From Lysobacter sp. (lineage in GTDB: Bacteria; Pseudomonadota; Gammaproteobacteria; Xanthomonadales; Xanthomonadaceae): 64,000 nt of DNA. The position numbers and the translations under genes are program-made. The stretch spans positions 1 to 64,000 of the forward strand of contig WYBC01000018.1 of the NCBI GenBank assembly GCA_011526085.1, in the 5' to 3' direction. Numbering within the stretch: the stretch's first letter is position 1; every line of letters begins with the position of its first letter. The notes beneath the pieces were generated by a model. The model saw only the letters and a program-made list of their open reading frames with translations. It was not told where the DNA came from and did no database searches. Shown here piece after piece: positions 35,178-44,586 of the stretch.

Positions 35178-37607
35178 TCACCACTTGTAGCCGATCCGGC
35201 CGTACAGGTAGGCGCCGTTGAAGCCGTTCGGCGACGAAGCGCTGTACGGCAACTGGCCGTTGGTGGAGTTGGCGAACAGCACTTCGTCCGGATACTCGTC
35301 CAGCACGTTGTCGGCGCCGAGGGTGAAATCCCAGTTGCCGAGGCTGTAGCTGCCCGAGAGGTCCAGCGTCCACTGCGGATCGAAGGTCTGATCGCGCGAG
35401 GTGTCGGCCGGATTGTTGCCGAACAGCACGCTGAACTCGCCGTAGCGGGTGGCGTTCGCGCCGAACTTCCAGTTGCCCAGCGTGTACAGGCCGCCGAACT
35501 GGAATTTGTCGCGCGGCGCGCCGACGGTGAGGCGGCCCACTTCGACGCGGCCGATGCGCACCGCGGTCGGATCGATCGCGGTCAGTGCGGCCGGATTCGG
35601 CGCGATGCGTTCCACCGTGGTCTTGTTGTAGTTGTAACCGGCGGTGAGATCGAGGCTGCCGTTGCCGAGCAGCCAGCGGTAGGTCGCGATGATGTCCACG
35701 CCCTTGGTGCTGGTGTCGATGGCGTTGGTGAAGTAGCGGCCGCCGCCCAGCGCCGGATCGACGGTGGCGTTGAGGAAGTTGCGCACCGCGGTCGAGGTGA
35801 GGTTCTCCGACAGCATGATCCGGTCGTCGATGTCGATGCGGTAGGCGTCGATGGTGACGTAGAGATTGTCGACCGGCTTGAGCACCAGGCCCAGGCTGAG
35901 GTTCTTCGATTCCTCTGCCTTCAGCGGTTCGGCGCCGAGCGCGACCGCGGCCGGATCGTTGACGCGGAAGGTGCGGATGTCGAACGGCACGCCGCCGATG
36001 AAATTGGTGGCGGTCGAGCGGAAGAACTGCTGCTGGAGCGACGGCGCGCGGAAGCCGGTGGAGACGGTGCCGCGCAGGGCGACCGCGTCGCTGAAGTCGT
36101 AGCGCGCCGAGACCTTGCCCGAGGTGGTGCTGCCGAAATCGCTGTATTCCTCGCTGCGCACCGCGAGGCCGAGGTTGAACTTGTCGGTGACGTTGGCTTC
36201 GAGATCGAGGTAGGCGGCGAAGCTCTCGCGGTCGAAATCGCCGGCATCGTCGGGGCGGAAGCCCGGGAACACCTGCGAGCCCGACGGCGCCGGGGTGCCG
36301 CCGGGCAGCAGCACGCCGCCGTTGACGTACGACGACAGTTCGCCCGCGCCCTGCTGGAAGCCTTCGCCGCGCCATTCAAGGCCCCAGGCGACGTTGAGCG
36401 CCGAGGCGAGCCAATCCACGTTGAAGCCGCGGGTGACGTCGAGGTTCAGCACGTGCTGGGTGATCTGCAGCTCGCCGGCGTCGAACTGGGTGGGCGAGGT
36501 CGGGCCGAGGCTGCGGTTGAGGCTGTTCTCGACACCGAAACTGAGGTCGTTGCGGCCGTAGTTGTAGCTGAGGTCGACATCCCATTCGAGCACGGTCATG
36601 CCGCGCAGGCCGACGACGAAGGCGCGGTCTTCGGCGATGTTGCGGATCTGCGGCAGGAAACCGTCGGGATAGATCGCCTGGATGTTGCGGGTGTCGAGCG
36701 CGGTACGGAAAAAACCGTTCGACAGCGCGTCGCGGCGACTGGCGTTGGCGAAACCGTAGAAGCTGAGCGCGTCGTTGATCTGCAGGTCGGCGTTGGCGGA
36801 GAACGCGTACTGGCGGACTTCCGGATCGCCGTAGCGCTGCACCACCACGCCCGGCGGCGGTGCGGTGCTCGGGCGCACGGTGACGCCGGGCGCCAGCACG
36901 TAGGGGCGGGCGCGATCGGTCTGATCCTGGTCGCGGGCTTCGGCGGCGATATGCAGGGCGCCGTTCTCGCCGAGCTTGATGCCGACATCGCCCGACAACT
37001 GCGCGGTACGGCCGTCGCCGGCGCTGTACTGGCCGCCGGTGAGGGCGATGCTGCCGCCGCTGTCGCTGCCCTTGAGCACGATGTTGACCACGCCGGCGAT
37101 GGCGTCGGAGCCGTACTGCGCCGAGGCGCCGTCGCGCAGCACTTCGACGCGCTGGATCGCGGAAATCGGGATGGCGTTGAGGTCCACCGGCGAGGAGCCG
37201 CGGCCCTGGCTGCCGTTGAGGTTGATCAGCGCGGTGGTGTGGCGGCGCTTGCCGTTCACCAGCACCAGCACCTGGTCGGGGGCGAGGCCGCGCAGCTGCG
37301 CCGGACGCACGGCATCGGTGCCGTCGGTGATGGCCGGGCGCGGGAAGTTCAGCGAGGGCAGGGCGCGGGACAGCGCCGTCGCCAGTTCGGTGGTGCCGGT
37401 GGCTTCGAGGGCCGCGGGGGTGATGACGTCGATCGGCGAAGGCGACGAGGCCACGGTGCGCGTGGCGGTGCGCGTGCCGGTGACGACGACGGTTTCGAGG
37501 CTGTCGCCCTGGGCGTCCTGTTCCTGTGTTTCGTCCGGGGACTGGGCGAAAGCGGGCACGCTGGCCAACGCGATCAGCAGGCCGAACGTGAGCGGGTGTC
37601 GCTTCAT
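35178..37607 (-). CDS. TonB-dependent outer-membrane receptor
   Basis: The 809-residue precursor has a signal peptide (M-K-R-H-P-L-T ... A-F-A), a TonB box-like D-S-L-E-T-V-V-V-T-G-T-R, and a plug domain (about residues 45-165) with V-E-V-L-R-D-G-A-S-A-Q-Y-G-S-D-A-I-A-G-V-V-N. The 22-strand barrel follows and ends in an aromatic Trp as outer-membrane proteins do. The start has AAGGAG 7 nt upstream. The ligand is unknown: no transport partner, iron box or sugar operon is adjacent. Receptors of this kind are abundant in xanthomonads for iron or carbohydrate uptake. Confidence 0.93.
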   Translation of the reverse strand: MKRHPLTFGLLIALASVPAFAQSPDETQEQDAQGDSLETVVVTGTRTATRTVASSPSPIDVITPAALEATGTTELATALSRALPSLNFPRPAITDGTDAVRPAQLRGLAPDQVLVLVNGKRRHTTALINLNGSQGRGSSPVDLNAIPISAIQRVEVLRDGASAQYGSDAIAGVVNIVLKGSDSGGSIALTGGQYSAGDGRTAQLSGDVGIKLGENGALHIAAEARDQDQTDRARPYVLAPGVTVRPSTAPPPGVVVQRYGDPEVRQYAFSANADLQINDALSFYGFANASRRDALSNGFFRTALDTRNIQAIYPDGFLPQIRNIAEDRAFVVGLRGMTVLEWDVDLSYNYGRNDLSFGVENSLNRSLGPTSPTQFDAGELQITQHVLNLDVTRGFNVDWLASALNVAWGLEWRGEGFQQGAGELSSYVNGGVLLPGGTPAPSGSQVFPGFRPDDAGDFDRESFAAYLDLEANVTDKFNLGLAVRSEEYSDFGSTTSGKVSARYDFSDAVALRGTVSTGFRAPSLQQQFFRSTATNFIGGVPFDIRTFRVNDPAAVALGAEPLKAEESKNLSLGLVLKPVDNLYVTIDAYRIDIDDRIMLSENLTSTAVRNFLNATVDPALGGGRYFTNAIDTSTKGVDIIATYRWLLGNGSLDLTAGYNYNKTTVERIAPNPAALTAIDPTAVRIGRVEVGRLTVGAPRDKFQFGGLYTLGNWKFGANATRYGEFSVLFGNNPADTSRDQTFDPQWTLDLSGSYSLGNWDFTLGADNVLDEYPDEVLFANSTNGQLPYSASSPNGFNGAYLYGRIGYKW

Positions 37608-37714
37608 GGTGCACTCCTTGTGGAAAAATCGGGCATCCTCGGGATGTAACACGGGCGCGGGAGGGGGTCAAACTAATCATCTGCATGAAGAGATGGAGTC
37701 GAGGTTTTTCGGTG

Positions 37715-37744
37715 CTGACCGGAGTCCGCCCCCCGGCGTAAAAT
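37715..37744 (+). promoter_or_regulatory. Promoter of the ABC-F gene
   Basis: CTGACC (37715-37720) and TAAAAT (37739-37744) are separated by 18 nt, with the ATG about 48 nt after the -10. The same TAAAAT box precedes aspS, yebC, queE and tRNA-Lys. Confidence 0.55.
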
Positions 37745-37792
37745 CGCGGCCCGGCGTGGCGCCTGCCGCGTCCCCCGGAGTGTCCCCAGCCC

Positions 37793-39670
37793 ATGATCGC
37801 TTTCCGCAATTTCGCCCTCCGCCGGGGCGAGCGCCTGCTGTTGTCCGATGTCGACCTGGCCCTGCATGCCGGCTGGCGAGTGGGCGTGGTCGGCCGCAAC
37901 GGCACCGGCAAGTCGTCGCTGTTCGCCGCGCTGATGCGCGAGCTGGAGCCCGACAAGGGCGATCTGGACCTGCCGGGCAAGGCGCGGATCGCCAGCGTGG
38001 CCCAGGAAACGCCGTCGCTGCCCGACCCGGCGCTGGACTTCGTGCTGTCGGGCGATGTCGAGGTGCATGCGGCGGTGCAGGCCGAGGCCAACGCCTTCGC
38101 GGCCGAAGACTGGGAAGCGGTGGCCGAGGCCCATCACCGGCTCGAAGAACTGAACGGCTACGACGCCGCGGCCCGCGCCGGCAAACTGCTGCACGGCCTC
38201 GGCTTTCCGGCCGAGACCCATCCCAAGCCGGTGTCGGACTTCTCCGGCGGCTGGCGGGTGCGCCTGAACGTGGCGCGCGCGCTGATGACCCCCAGCGACC
38301 TGCTGCTGCTGGACGAACCGACCAACCATCTCGATCTCGATGCGGTGGTGTGGATGGAGGAATGGCTGCGGCGCTATCCCGGCACCCTGCTGGTGATCTC
38401 GCACGATCGCGAATTCCTCGACAACGTCACCACCCACACGCTGCATCTGCACGACGGCAAGGCCAAGCTTTACGCCGGCAATTACACCCAGTTCGAGCGC
38501 CAGCGCGCCGAGCACCTGCGCCAGCAGAACATCGCGTTCGAGAAGGAACAGGCCGAGCGCGCGCACCTGCAGAAGTTCATCGACCGCTTCAAGGCCAAGG
38601 CCAGCAAGGCCAAGCAGGCGCAGTCGCGCATGAAGCGCCTGGAGAAGTTGTCCGGCACCGAAGCGGTGCGCGCCGAGCGCGAATTCCGCATCGATTTCCC
38701 GGCGCCGGCGAAGATGCCGTTCGCGCTGATGCGCCTGAACGATGCGGATTGCGGGTATGGCGCCGACGCGACGATCCTGCACAACGTCGGCTTCGGCCTG
38801 GAAGCCGGCGACCGCATCGGCCTGCTCGGCCCGAACGGTGCGGGCAAGTCGACGCTGGTCAAGACGCTGGTCGGCGAGCTGCCGCTGCTGGCCGGCGAGC
38901 GCTACGCGCATCCTGACCTGCGCATCGGCTACTTCGCGCAGCACACGGTGGAGTCGCTGGTCGAAGGCGCATCGCCGATCGATCACCTGCGTGAGTTGTC
39001 GCCCGATTCACCGACGCAGGCGTTCCGCGACTTCCTGGGCAAATGGTATTTCCCCGGCGACCGCGCGTTCGAGAGCATCGACGGCTTTTCCGGCGGCGAG
39101 AAGGCGCGACTGGCGCTGGCGCTGATCGCGTGGCGGCAGCCGAACGTGCTGCTGCTCGACGAACCGACCAACCATCTCGACCTCGACATGCGAGAGGCGT
39201 TGGCCGAAGCGCTCAGCGACTTCGACGGCGCGATCGTGATGGTCTCGCACGATCGGCATCTGATCGGCCTGGTCTGCGACACCTTCGTGCGCGTGGCCGA
39301 CGGCGTGGTCGAACCCTTCGACGGGGATCTCGACGAATACGCGGCCTGGCTGCGCACGCGCTCGGGCGGCGAGCAGAAGAAGAACGAAGCGAAAGCGGCG
39401 AAGCCCGCGGCGGCCGTGGTGGAATCGAAGCCTGCGCCGCCGCCGGCGCCCGCTGCGCCCGCGAAGAAGATCAATCCGCACAAACTGGCCAAGGCCGAAG
39501 CGCGGGTGGGCGAACTGGAGGCGCGGCTGGCGCAGATCGAAACCGAACTCGCCGACCCCGCGGCGTGGACCGACGGCGGCAAGCGCGCCGCCGATCTCGG
39601 CCGCGAGCAGCAGACGCTGCGTGGCCAGCTGGAATCGGCGGAAGCGGAGCTGCTCGCGCTGTACGAATGA
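37793..39670 (+). CDS. ABC-F family ATPase (YheS-like)
   Basis: The 625-residue soluble protein has two ATP-binding cassettes. Walker A motifs are G-R-N-G-T-G-K-S and G-P-N-G-A-G-K-S, signatures are F-S-G-G-W-R-V-R-L and F-S-G-G-E-K-A-R-L, and D-E-P-T-N-H-L-D-L occurs twice. The charged inter-domain linker (about 240-310) is characteristic of ABC-F factors. A Pro/Ala linker and a C-terminal coiled coil follow. There are no membrane segments. ABC-F proteins act on the ribosome, usually at the E site; YheS is the nearest group by length and layout. No antibiotic-resistance role is suggested by context. Confidence 0.9.
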   Translation: MIAFRNFALRRGERLLLSDVDLALHAGWRVGVVGRNGTGKSSLFAALMRELEPDKGDLDLPGKARIASVAQETPSLPDPALDFVLSGDVEVHAAVQAEANAFAAEDWEAVAEAHHRLEELNGYDAAARAGKLLHGLGFPAETHPKPVSDFSGGWRVRLNVARALMTPSDLLLLDEPTNHLDLDAVVWMEEWLRRYPGTLLVISHDREFLDNVTTHTLHLHDGKAKLYAGNYTQFERQRAEHLRQQNIAFEKEQAERAHLQKFIDRFKAKASKAKQAQSRMKRLEKLSGTEAVRAEREFRIDFPAPAKMPFALMRLNDADCGYGADATILHNVGFGLEAGDRIGLLGPNGAGKSTLVKTLVGELPLLAGERYAHPDLRIGYFAQHTVESLVEGASPIDHLRELSPDSPTQAFRDFLGKWYFPGDRAFESIDGFSGGEKARLALALIAWRQPNVLLLDEPTNHLDLDMREALAEALSDFDGAIVMVSHDRHLIGLVCDTFVRVADGVVEPFDGDLDEYAAWLRTRSGGEQKKNEAKAAKPAAAVVESKPAPPPAPAAPAKKINPHKLAKAEARVGELEARLAQIETELADPAAWTDGGKRAADLGREQQTLRGQLESAEAELLALYE

Positions 39671-39686
39671 GCGCGGCTGCGCCGGC

Positions 39687-40259
39687 CTATCCCGTCACGC
39701 AGACCACGCAGAACGACGATCCGTCGTTCCGCGGCGCTCTGTTGCCCCTCGTGCGCTCCTGCGGCCGATACAGCGCGTACAGCGACGTCTCCTCCAGTTC
39801 GATCCGCTCGGCCAGCAGCGAGGTGATCACCTCGAGGTCGCGCGAGAACGCGTCCCGGTTCAGCAAGGTCACGCCGATCTCGGTGTAGTGCCGCGTGAAC
39901 AGCAGGGCGAGCCGTGCCATGCCCGCCATCTTGGCGCAGGTACGCTCCAGGTCTTCCAGGGCGTCGCCATCGTTCGCCGCGCACCTGAACAGGTAAGCGT
40001 AGAAGTGTTCGTTCTCTTCCTCGATGTGGCGCATCAGGCCGTCCCGCAACCGCGCGAGCGTGCCGGGAATCTTCGCGAACTGGCGGTGCCGTGCGTGATC
40101 GTCAAGGCGGATCAGCAGGTCGCGCAGCGCCGCGTGGTCCGACATCAGGTGTTTGATCAGCGCGGGGTCGTAGTCCGGATGGCCCGTTGCGCCCGCGCCG
40201 GTCATTCCCTGCAGGCGGCTGTTTTTCTCATCGATGCCGTGGATGTTCAGCGAAAACAT
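39687..40259 (-). CDS. Hemerythrin-like (HHE) domain protein
   Basis: The 190-residue protein has a four-helix HHE-type pattern with candidate iron ligands H42 (S-D-H-A-A-L), H78/E82 (R-H-I-E-E-E-N-E-H), H in R-H-Y-T-E-I-G and E in R-I-E-L-E-E-T-S-L. It may bind O2, NO or iron in the cytoplasm. The C-terminus carries an unusual C-V-V-C-V-T-G tail. It is convergent with the ABC-F gene, 16 bp apart. The exact role is unknown. Confidence 0.8.
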   Translation of the reverse strand: MFSLNIHGIDEKNSRLQGMTGAGATGHPDYDPALIKHLMSDHAALRDLLIRLDDHARHRQFAKIPGTLARLRDGLMRHIEEENEHFYAYLFRCAANDGDALEDLERTCAKMAGMARLALLFTRHYTEIGVTLLNRDAFSRDLEVITSLLAERIELEETSLYALYRPQERTRGNRAPRNDGSSFCVVCVTG

Positions 40260-40830
40260 GATCCTGATCCGTGGGCGCCTTGCGCCCCGTTGAAAAGCGT
40301 TCCGACAATCTGGTCGCCGGTACCGGCATCGATGGACGGCATGCCTGCCTGCGACCTCCCGGAAGACGCGTCACCATCGACACGATTCCCCCCACGAGGA
40401 TGCGCAGCAAAAGAAATGCCAACGCCGGGCGCATTTTTGTGGGTGTCGTCGCACATCGATGCGGGGAGGCGGTACGGCTGCGATGTTCACGGCGACGCGC
40501 TGCGGTCGTCGCGTCCGTGTTCGCGTCGTTTTCGCGATCGATCGGCGGGTTCCGCGATGCCTGCGGCGCGGATACGACAGGTGCCGCGATGGCGATCCCG
40601 CCATCCGGTGACGCGCTGGGGCAGATTGGGTCGGAATTCATCCGTGCGCAGCGGGAGTCCCGCATTTTCGCGCTGTTTCATGGGCATTTTGCGTCGCTTC
40701 GATTGACGTGCCCGATTGGTTTCCGCGTTTGAATCGATGCGCTGGCGTTTCGTGCTCCGCGCTTCGCGCGGCATCGCCATGCGTCTTCGGGATGCCTGTC
40801 CGAAGCGCTATCCCCGGACCTGCGTGGTGC
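40260..40830. other. Gene-free stretch between hemerythrin-like and isoamylase genes
   Basis: Several overlapping open frames exist here but none has a good ribosome-binding site or recognisable motif, and their composition is Arg/Ser-rich like shadow frames. I see no gene, tRNA or repeat array. The hemerythrin promoter should lie at its left end. Confidence 0.4.
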
Positions 40831-40860
40831 CTGCGGACGCGGCCCCGGCCGCGCCCGCAG
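40831..40860 (-). terminator. Hairpin downstream of the isoamylase gene
   Basis: CTGCG and CGCGGCC arms pair with GGCCGCG and CGCAG, with two-base internal loops. It is a strong stem 9 bp past the stop on the minus strand but has no T-tract, so terminator function is tentative. Confidence 0.4.
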
Positions 40861-40868
40861 GCTTCGCA

Positions 40869-43184
40869 TCACTTCGCGATCAACACCAGCAGCGACCGCC
40901 CCTGCAGGCCGTACACCGTCCACTCTCCGCCGATGAACGCTTCCGAGCCCGGCAGCGCGACCGTGTTCGGGCCTTCGTTCCAGGTGGCGGTGTCGGTGAC
41001 GCGGTACCACTGCTTGCCGGTGCCCGGCCACGGCAGGGTGAAGTTCACGTTGCCCGACCAGCCGTTGTAGGCCACGTAGATCGCGCTGGCGCTGTCGCCG
41101 AATTCGCTGCCGTCGACGCGCCAGGCGATGGCGTGGTTGCTGGTGCTGTTGAAATACGCGGCGTCGGCCACGCCGCCGTCCGGCTTGAACCAGCGCAACT
41201 GCTCCATCACGTTGCCGTTGTTGTCGATGCCGGAATAGAAATTCAGCGGACGCAGCGACGGATGCGCCTTGCGGAAGGCGATCATGCGCCGGGTGAAGGT
41301 CTCGAAGTCGGCCTCGACCGTGCTGCGGGTCCAGTACAGCCAGTTCGCCGGGGAATCGAGGTTGTAGACGTTGTTGTTGCCGAACTGGGTGCGCAGCGCT
41401 TCGTCGCCGCCAGTGAACATCGGCGTGCCGGCGCTGAGCATCATGAAGCCCATGCCGGTGCGCGCGGCGCGGCGCTGGTCGACGACGATGCCGCCCTGGT
41501 TCCAGCTGTGGTTGTTGTCGTCGCCGCCGTCGGACGGGCCGTACGGCCAGGCCTGGTTGTTCTGCTTGCTGTTGTAGCTGTAGAGGTCGTTCAGGGTGAA
41601 GCCGTCGTGCGCGACCATGAAATTGACCGAATGCCACGGCTTGCGGCCGTCGTCGCCATAGAGGTCGGACGAACCGGCGAAGCGCGAGGCCAGCGTGCCC
41701 ATGGTCACCACTTCGATGCCCATCTGGTTCTGCTTCTTGCGCAGCGCGTCGCGGTACATGCCGTTCCACTCGGCCCAGCCGGTGGGGAAGCCGCCGACCT
41801 GATAGGAATTGCCGCCGATGGCCCACGGTTCCGCGATCAGGTCGAGGCCGCTGCCGCCGGCCGCCGGACGCGGCGGGAGTTCGTTGACGATGCGGTTGAG
41901 CGCGTTGTTCGCGTCCATCTTGTCGAAGTTGAAGCAGCCGTGCTGGCAGGTGTTGCCGAGCACCGAGGCCAGGTCGAAGCGGAAGCCGTCGACGCCCAGC
42001 GCGTCGCGCCAGTAGGCCAGCGAGTCGATGATGAGGTTCTGCGCGATCGGGTTGCGGGTGTTGTAGTTGCCGCCGACGCCGGTGTTGTCCCAGGAATACT
42101 GGTAATCGCTGGTCAGCGAGTAATAGGTCGGGTTGTCGAGTCCGCGCCAGGAAGTGATGTTGTAGACGGTCAGGCCGTCGCTGCCGCCCCACGACCCGCC
42201 TTCGCCGGTGTGGTTGTAGACCACGTCGATGTAGACCTTGATGCCGGCATCGTGGAAGGCCTTCACCATCGCGCGCCATTCTTTCGTCGGGCCGCCGGGG
42301 GTCTTGTCGGACGAATAGCGGCGATCCGGCGAGAAGTAGTTGAGGGTCATGTAGCCCCAATAGTTGTCGCCGTTGGCGGAATTGGGGTCGATGTCGTTCT
42401 GGTCGTTCTGGGTTTCCTGCACCGGCAGGAATTCGACGGCGGTGACGCCCAGCGAGGCCAGATGCGCCGCCTTCAGCGCCGCACCGGCGTAGGTGCCGCG
42501 CTTGGCCAGCGGAATCGAAGTGTCGTTCATGGTCAGGCCGCGCACGTGCACTTCATAGACGATGTCGTCCTTCAGCGCGCGCGTCGGCTTGGTGCCGGTC
42601 GACGTGGTGATGGTGCCCAGCGCGATGCTCTTGCTGGCGCAGAGGGCGCTGTCCTTGTTGCGGTGCGTGGCGCCGGACGCGTAGATGGTGCCGTCGGTGC
42701 AGGTCGCGGTGTTGGGATCCTGGCTGATCTCGCGCGCGTACGGATCGATCAGCAGCTTGTTCGGATTGAAGCGGTTGCCGCTGGCGTCGACATCGGTGAT
42801 GAAGCCGACGCCGCTGCCCTTGGTCCAGCCGCTGTTGTAGGGCCAGTTCGGGCCCCAGGCGCGATAGCCGTAATAAACGGTACCGGTGATGCCGTGGGTG
42901 TTCTTGATGGTGGTGACCGGGATATTGACCTCCCAGTTCTGGGTGGTCGCGTTCTTGGTCAGCGTGTAGCGCGCGGCCTCGTGGGCGCCAGTCGGCGCCG
43001 AGTACAGCCACACCTCGATCCGGGTCGCCCGCGACGAGTACACGCGGAAGCGGAGGTTGGCCATGCTGGCGTCGTAGCGTGCGCCGAGGTCGTAGGCGTT
43101 GATCGCGGCGTCGGCCCGGCCGGGCGTCCACGTCAGCAACAGGGCGAGCAGCAGGGCGCCCGCGGTGCGAATCCAATGTGACAT
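40869..43184 (-). CDS. Secreted isoamylase (glycogen/amylopectin debranching enzyme, GH13)
   Basis: The enzyme hydrolyses alpha-1,6 branches of glycogen or amylopectin. The 771-residue precursor has a signal peptide (M-S-H-W-I-R-T ... A-D-A-A), then an N-terminal CBM48-like beta domain (L-R-F-R-V-Y-S) and the GH13 barrel. Barrel motifs are D-V-V-Y-N-H-T, G-F-R-F-D-L-A-S (nucleophile Asp), L-I-A-E-P-W (acid/base Glu) and V-A-H-D-G-F-T-L (Asp). A C-terminal beta domain follows. The layout and export match the Pseudomonas-type extracellular isoamylase rather than cytoplasmic GlgX. AAGGA precedes the ATG; an 82-codon upstream extension is rejected. No other glycogen gene is nearby. Confidence 0.93.
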   Translation of the reverse strand: MSHWIRTAGALLLALLLTWTPGRADAAINAYDLGARYDASMANLRFRVYSSRATRIEVWLYSAPTGAHEAARYTLTKNATTQNWEVNIPVTTIKNTHGITGTVYYGYRAWGPNWPYNSGWTKGSGVGFITDVDASGNRFNPNKLLIDPYAREISQDPNTATCTDGTIYASGATHRNKDSALCASKSIALGTITTSTGTKPTRALKDDIVYEVHVRGLTMNDTSIPLAKRGTYAGAALKAAHLASLGVTAVEFLPVQETQNDQNDIDPNSANGDNYWGYMTLNYFSPDRRYSSDKTPGGPTKEWRAMVKAFHDAGIKVYIDVVYNHTGEGGSWGGSDGLTVYNITSWRGLDNPTYYSLTSDYQYSWDNTGVGGNYNTRNPIAQNLIIDSLAYWRDALGVDGFRFDLASVLGNTCQHGCFNFDKMDANNALNRIVNELPPRPAAGGSGLDLIAEPWAIGGNSYQVGGFPTGWAEWNGMYRDALRKKQNQMGIEVVTMGTLASRFAGSSDLYGDDGRKPWHSVNFMVAHDGFTLNDLYSYNSKQNNQAWPYGPSDGGDDNNHSWNQGGIVVDQRRAARTGMGFMMLSAGTPMFTGGDEALRTQFGNNNVYNLDSPANWLYWTRSTVEADFETFTRRMIAFRKAHPSLRPLNFYSGIDNNGNVMEQLRWFKPDGGVADAAYFNSTSNHAIAWRVDGSEFGDSASAIYVAYNGWSGNVNFTLPWPGTGKQWYRVTDTATWNEGPNTVALPGSEAFIGGEWTVYGLQGRSLLVLIAK

Positions 43185-43441
43185 CGTCCATTCCTTCTCG
43201 TGGGTTGCGGAATGCGGTCGCGGCATCGCTCTGCGGCACGCCACGCCGTCCGTGCGGTGCGCACTATGGCCCGATGTGCGAACGCACATGGTCGTGGCTG
43301 GGCGGTCTGGAATCGTATTCACCGCGGATGCCGTCGAAATGCGGCCCGATCGCCGCAGTTGCGTCCTTCGGCGCCCTGCGGCCTTGAAACTTTCGCGCCG
43401 GGCCCCAGAATGGCGCCCACTCGCGCTCATTCCCGGTTCCC
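43185..43441. other. Divergent promoter region, isoamylase / fmdB
   Basis: This 257-bp gap separates the minus-strand isoamylase start from the plus-strand fmdB start. Promoters for both should lie here; no clear consensus boxes or operators are seen. Confidence 0.35.
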
Positions 43442-43771
43442 ATGCCCATTTACGCTTTCGAATGTGACGCCTGCGGCCATGCGTTCGACCGTCTGCAGAA
43501 GATGTCCGACCCCGATCCGACCGAATGCCCCGAGTGCGGGGCGCCGAAGATCCGGCGGCAATTGACCGCGCCCGCCTTCCGACTATCGGGCAGCGGCTGG
43601 TACGAGACCGACTTCAAGAAGGACGGCGACAAAAAGCGCAATCTCACCGAGAAGGGCGACGCGCCCAAGGCCGAAGGCAAGGCCGATGCCGCCCCCGCCG
43701 CGAGCGCCCCCGCCAAGACCGAGGCCGCGCCCGCGGCCAAGCCGGCCAGCGACGCCAAGCCGGCGGGCTGA
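43442..43771 (+). CDS. FmdB-family zinc-ribbon protein
   Basis: The 109-residue protein begins M-P-I-Y-A-F-E-C with a four-cysteine zinc ribbon (C8, C11, C29, C32). The family core is followed by a low-complexity Lys/Ala/Pro-rich tail (about residues 60-109). The name derives from a regulator of formamidase, but most members, including those near aspS in xanthomonads, have no known role. Confidence 0.9.
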   Translation: MPIYAFECDACGHAFDRLQKMSDPDPTECPECGAPKIRRQLTAPAFRLSGSGWYETDFKKDGDKKRNLTEKGDAPKAEGKADAAPAASAPAKTEAAPAAKPASDAKPAG

Positions 43772-43850
43772 GCGCTTGCCGCGGCCGGCCGTCGGCGACT
43801 CGAAAACCGATCGCGATGAGCGTTTTTCACCAACCTGCTAGGGTTGCGCG

Positions 43851-44519
43851 ATGAAGACTTCCCGCTCCGTCCTGTTTCTCGCCCTGCTCGCGGCCAGCGT
43901 CTCGTCGCCCGCGCAGTCTCCTTCCACGCCCCCGGCCGCGAGGCCCGCATCCGCCGCGCCGGCGCCCGGGGTCAGCACCAGTCTGCTGACCCACGCCTTC
44001 ATGACCGCGATCAACCGGCACTGCGGCAACGCCTATGCCGGCCGGGTCCTGGTGGATACCCCCGCGACTCCGGATTCGCCGTTCGCCGGCAAGCCCCTGG
44101 TGATGCACGTGCGCGATTGCGGCGACGACGAGGTGCGGATCCCGTTCCATGTCGGCGAGGATCATTCGCGGACCTGGGTGTTCCGGCGGGTGCCGGCGGG
44201 GCTGCAACTGAAGCACGATCACCGCCACCAAGACGGCAACCCCGATGCGGTCACGATGTACGGCGGCGACAGCAGCGGCGGTCGGCTGACCAACAAGGGG
44301 CTGATCCGCATCGAATTCCCGGTCGATGCCGAGTCCATCGCCAGCTTCAAGGCCAATGGGCTGCCGGCTTCGGTGGCGAACACCTGGGCGGTCGAACTGT
44401 CGCAGGACCGCTTCGTCTATGAACTGTCGCGCCCGAACGGGCGGCTGTTCCGGGTCGAATTCGATCTGGCGAACCCGGTCGTGCCGCTGCCGCCGCCGCC
44501 GTGGGGAACCACGCCCTGA
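43851..44519 (+). CDS. Exported hypothetical protein
   Basis: The 222-residue precursor has a signal peptide (M-K-T-S-R-S ... S-P-A), then a Pro/Ala/Ser-rich linker to about residue 40. A mature beta-rich domain follows with two cysteines (R-H-C-G, R-D-C-G) likely to form a disulfide, and the His-rich stretch L-K-H-D-H-R-H-Q-D-G. It ends in a Pro-rich tail. I do not recognise the family. A strong terminator follows directly, shared with the convergent DUF3011 gene. Confidence 0.8.
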   Translation: MKTSRSVLFLALLAASVSSPAQSPSTPPAARPASAAPAPGVSTSLLTHAFMTAINRHCGNAYAGRVLVDTPATPDSPFAGKPLVMHVRDCGDDEVRIPFHVGEDHSRTWVFRRVPAGLQLKHDHRHQDGNPDAVTMYGGDSSGGRLTNKGLIRIEFPVDAESIASFKANGLPASVANTWAVELSQDRFVYELSRPNGRLFRVEFDLANPVVPLPPPPWGTTP

Positions 44520-44537
44520 GGCGCCGCCGTCCTGAAT

Positions 44538-44570
44538 GACGAAGCCCCGCAGATGCGGGGCTTCGTCTTT
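44538..44570. terminator. Terminator between convergent genes
   Basis: Perfect 13-bp arms GACGAAGCCCCGC/GCGGGGCTTCGTC with a 4-nt loop, then TTT. This is nearly the same hairpin as at 2012-2044. Confidence 0.85.
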
Positions 44571-44586
44571 ACAGCGGTCGGAAGAT

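Noticed and set aside
35019-37649. An 876-codon plus-strand frame opposite the TonB receptor
   Set aside because: Antisense shadow of the receptor, which has a full plug and barrel.
37793-39670. ABC-F ATPase as an antibiotic-resistance gene
   Set aside because: Layout and length fit the housekeeping YheS group and nothing nearby suggests a resistance context.
40228-40732. Overlapping open frames on both strands upstream of the hemerythrin-like gene
   Set aside because: No ribosome-binding site, no motif, and composition like shadow frames; treated as intergenic.
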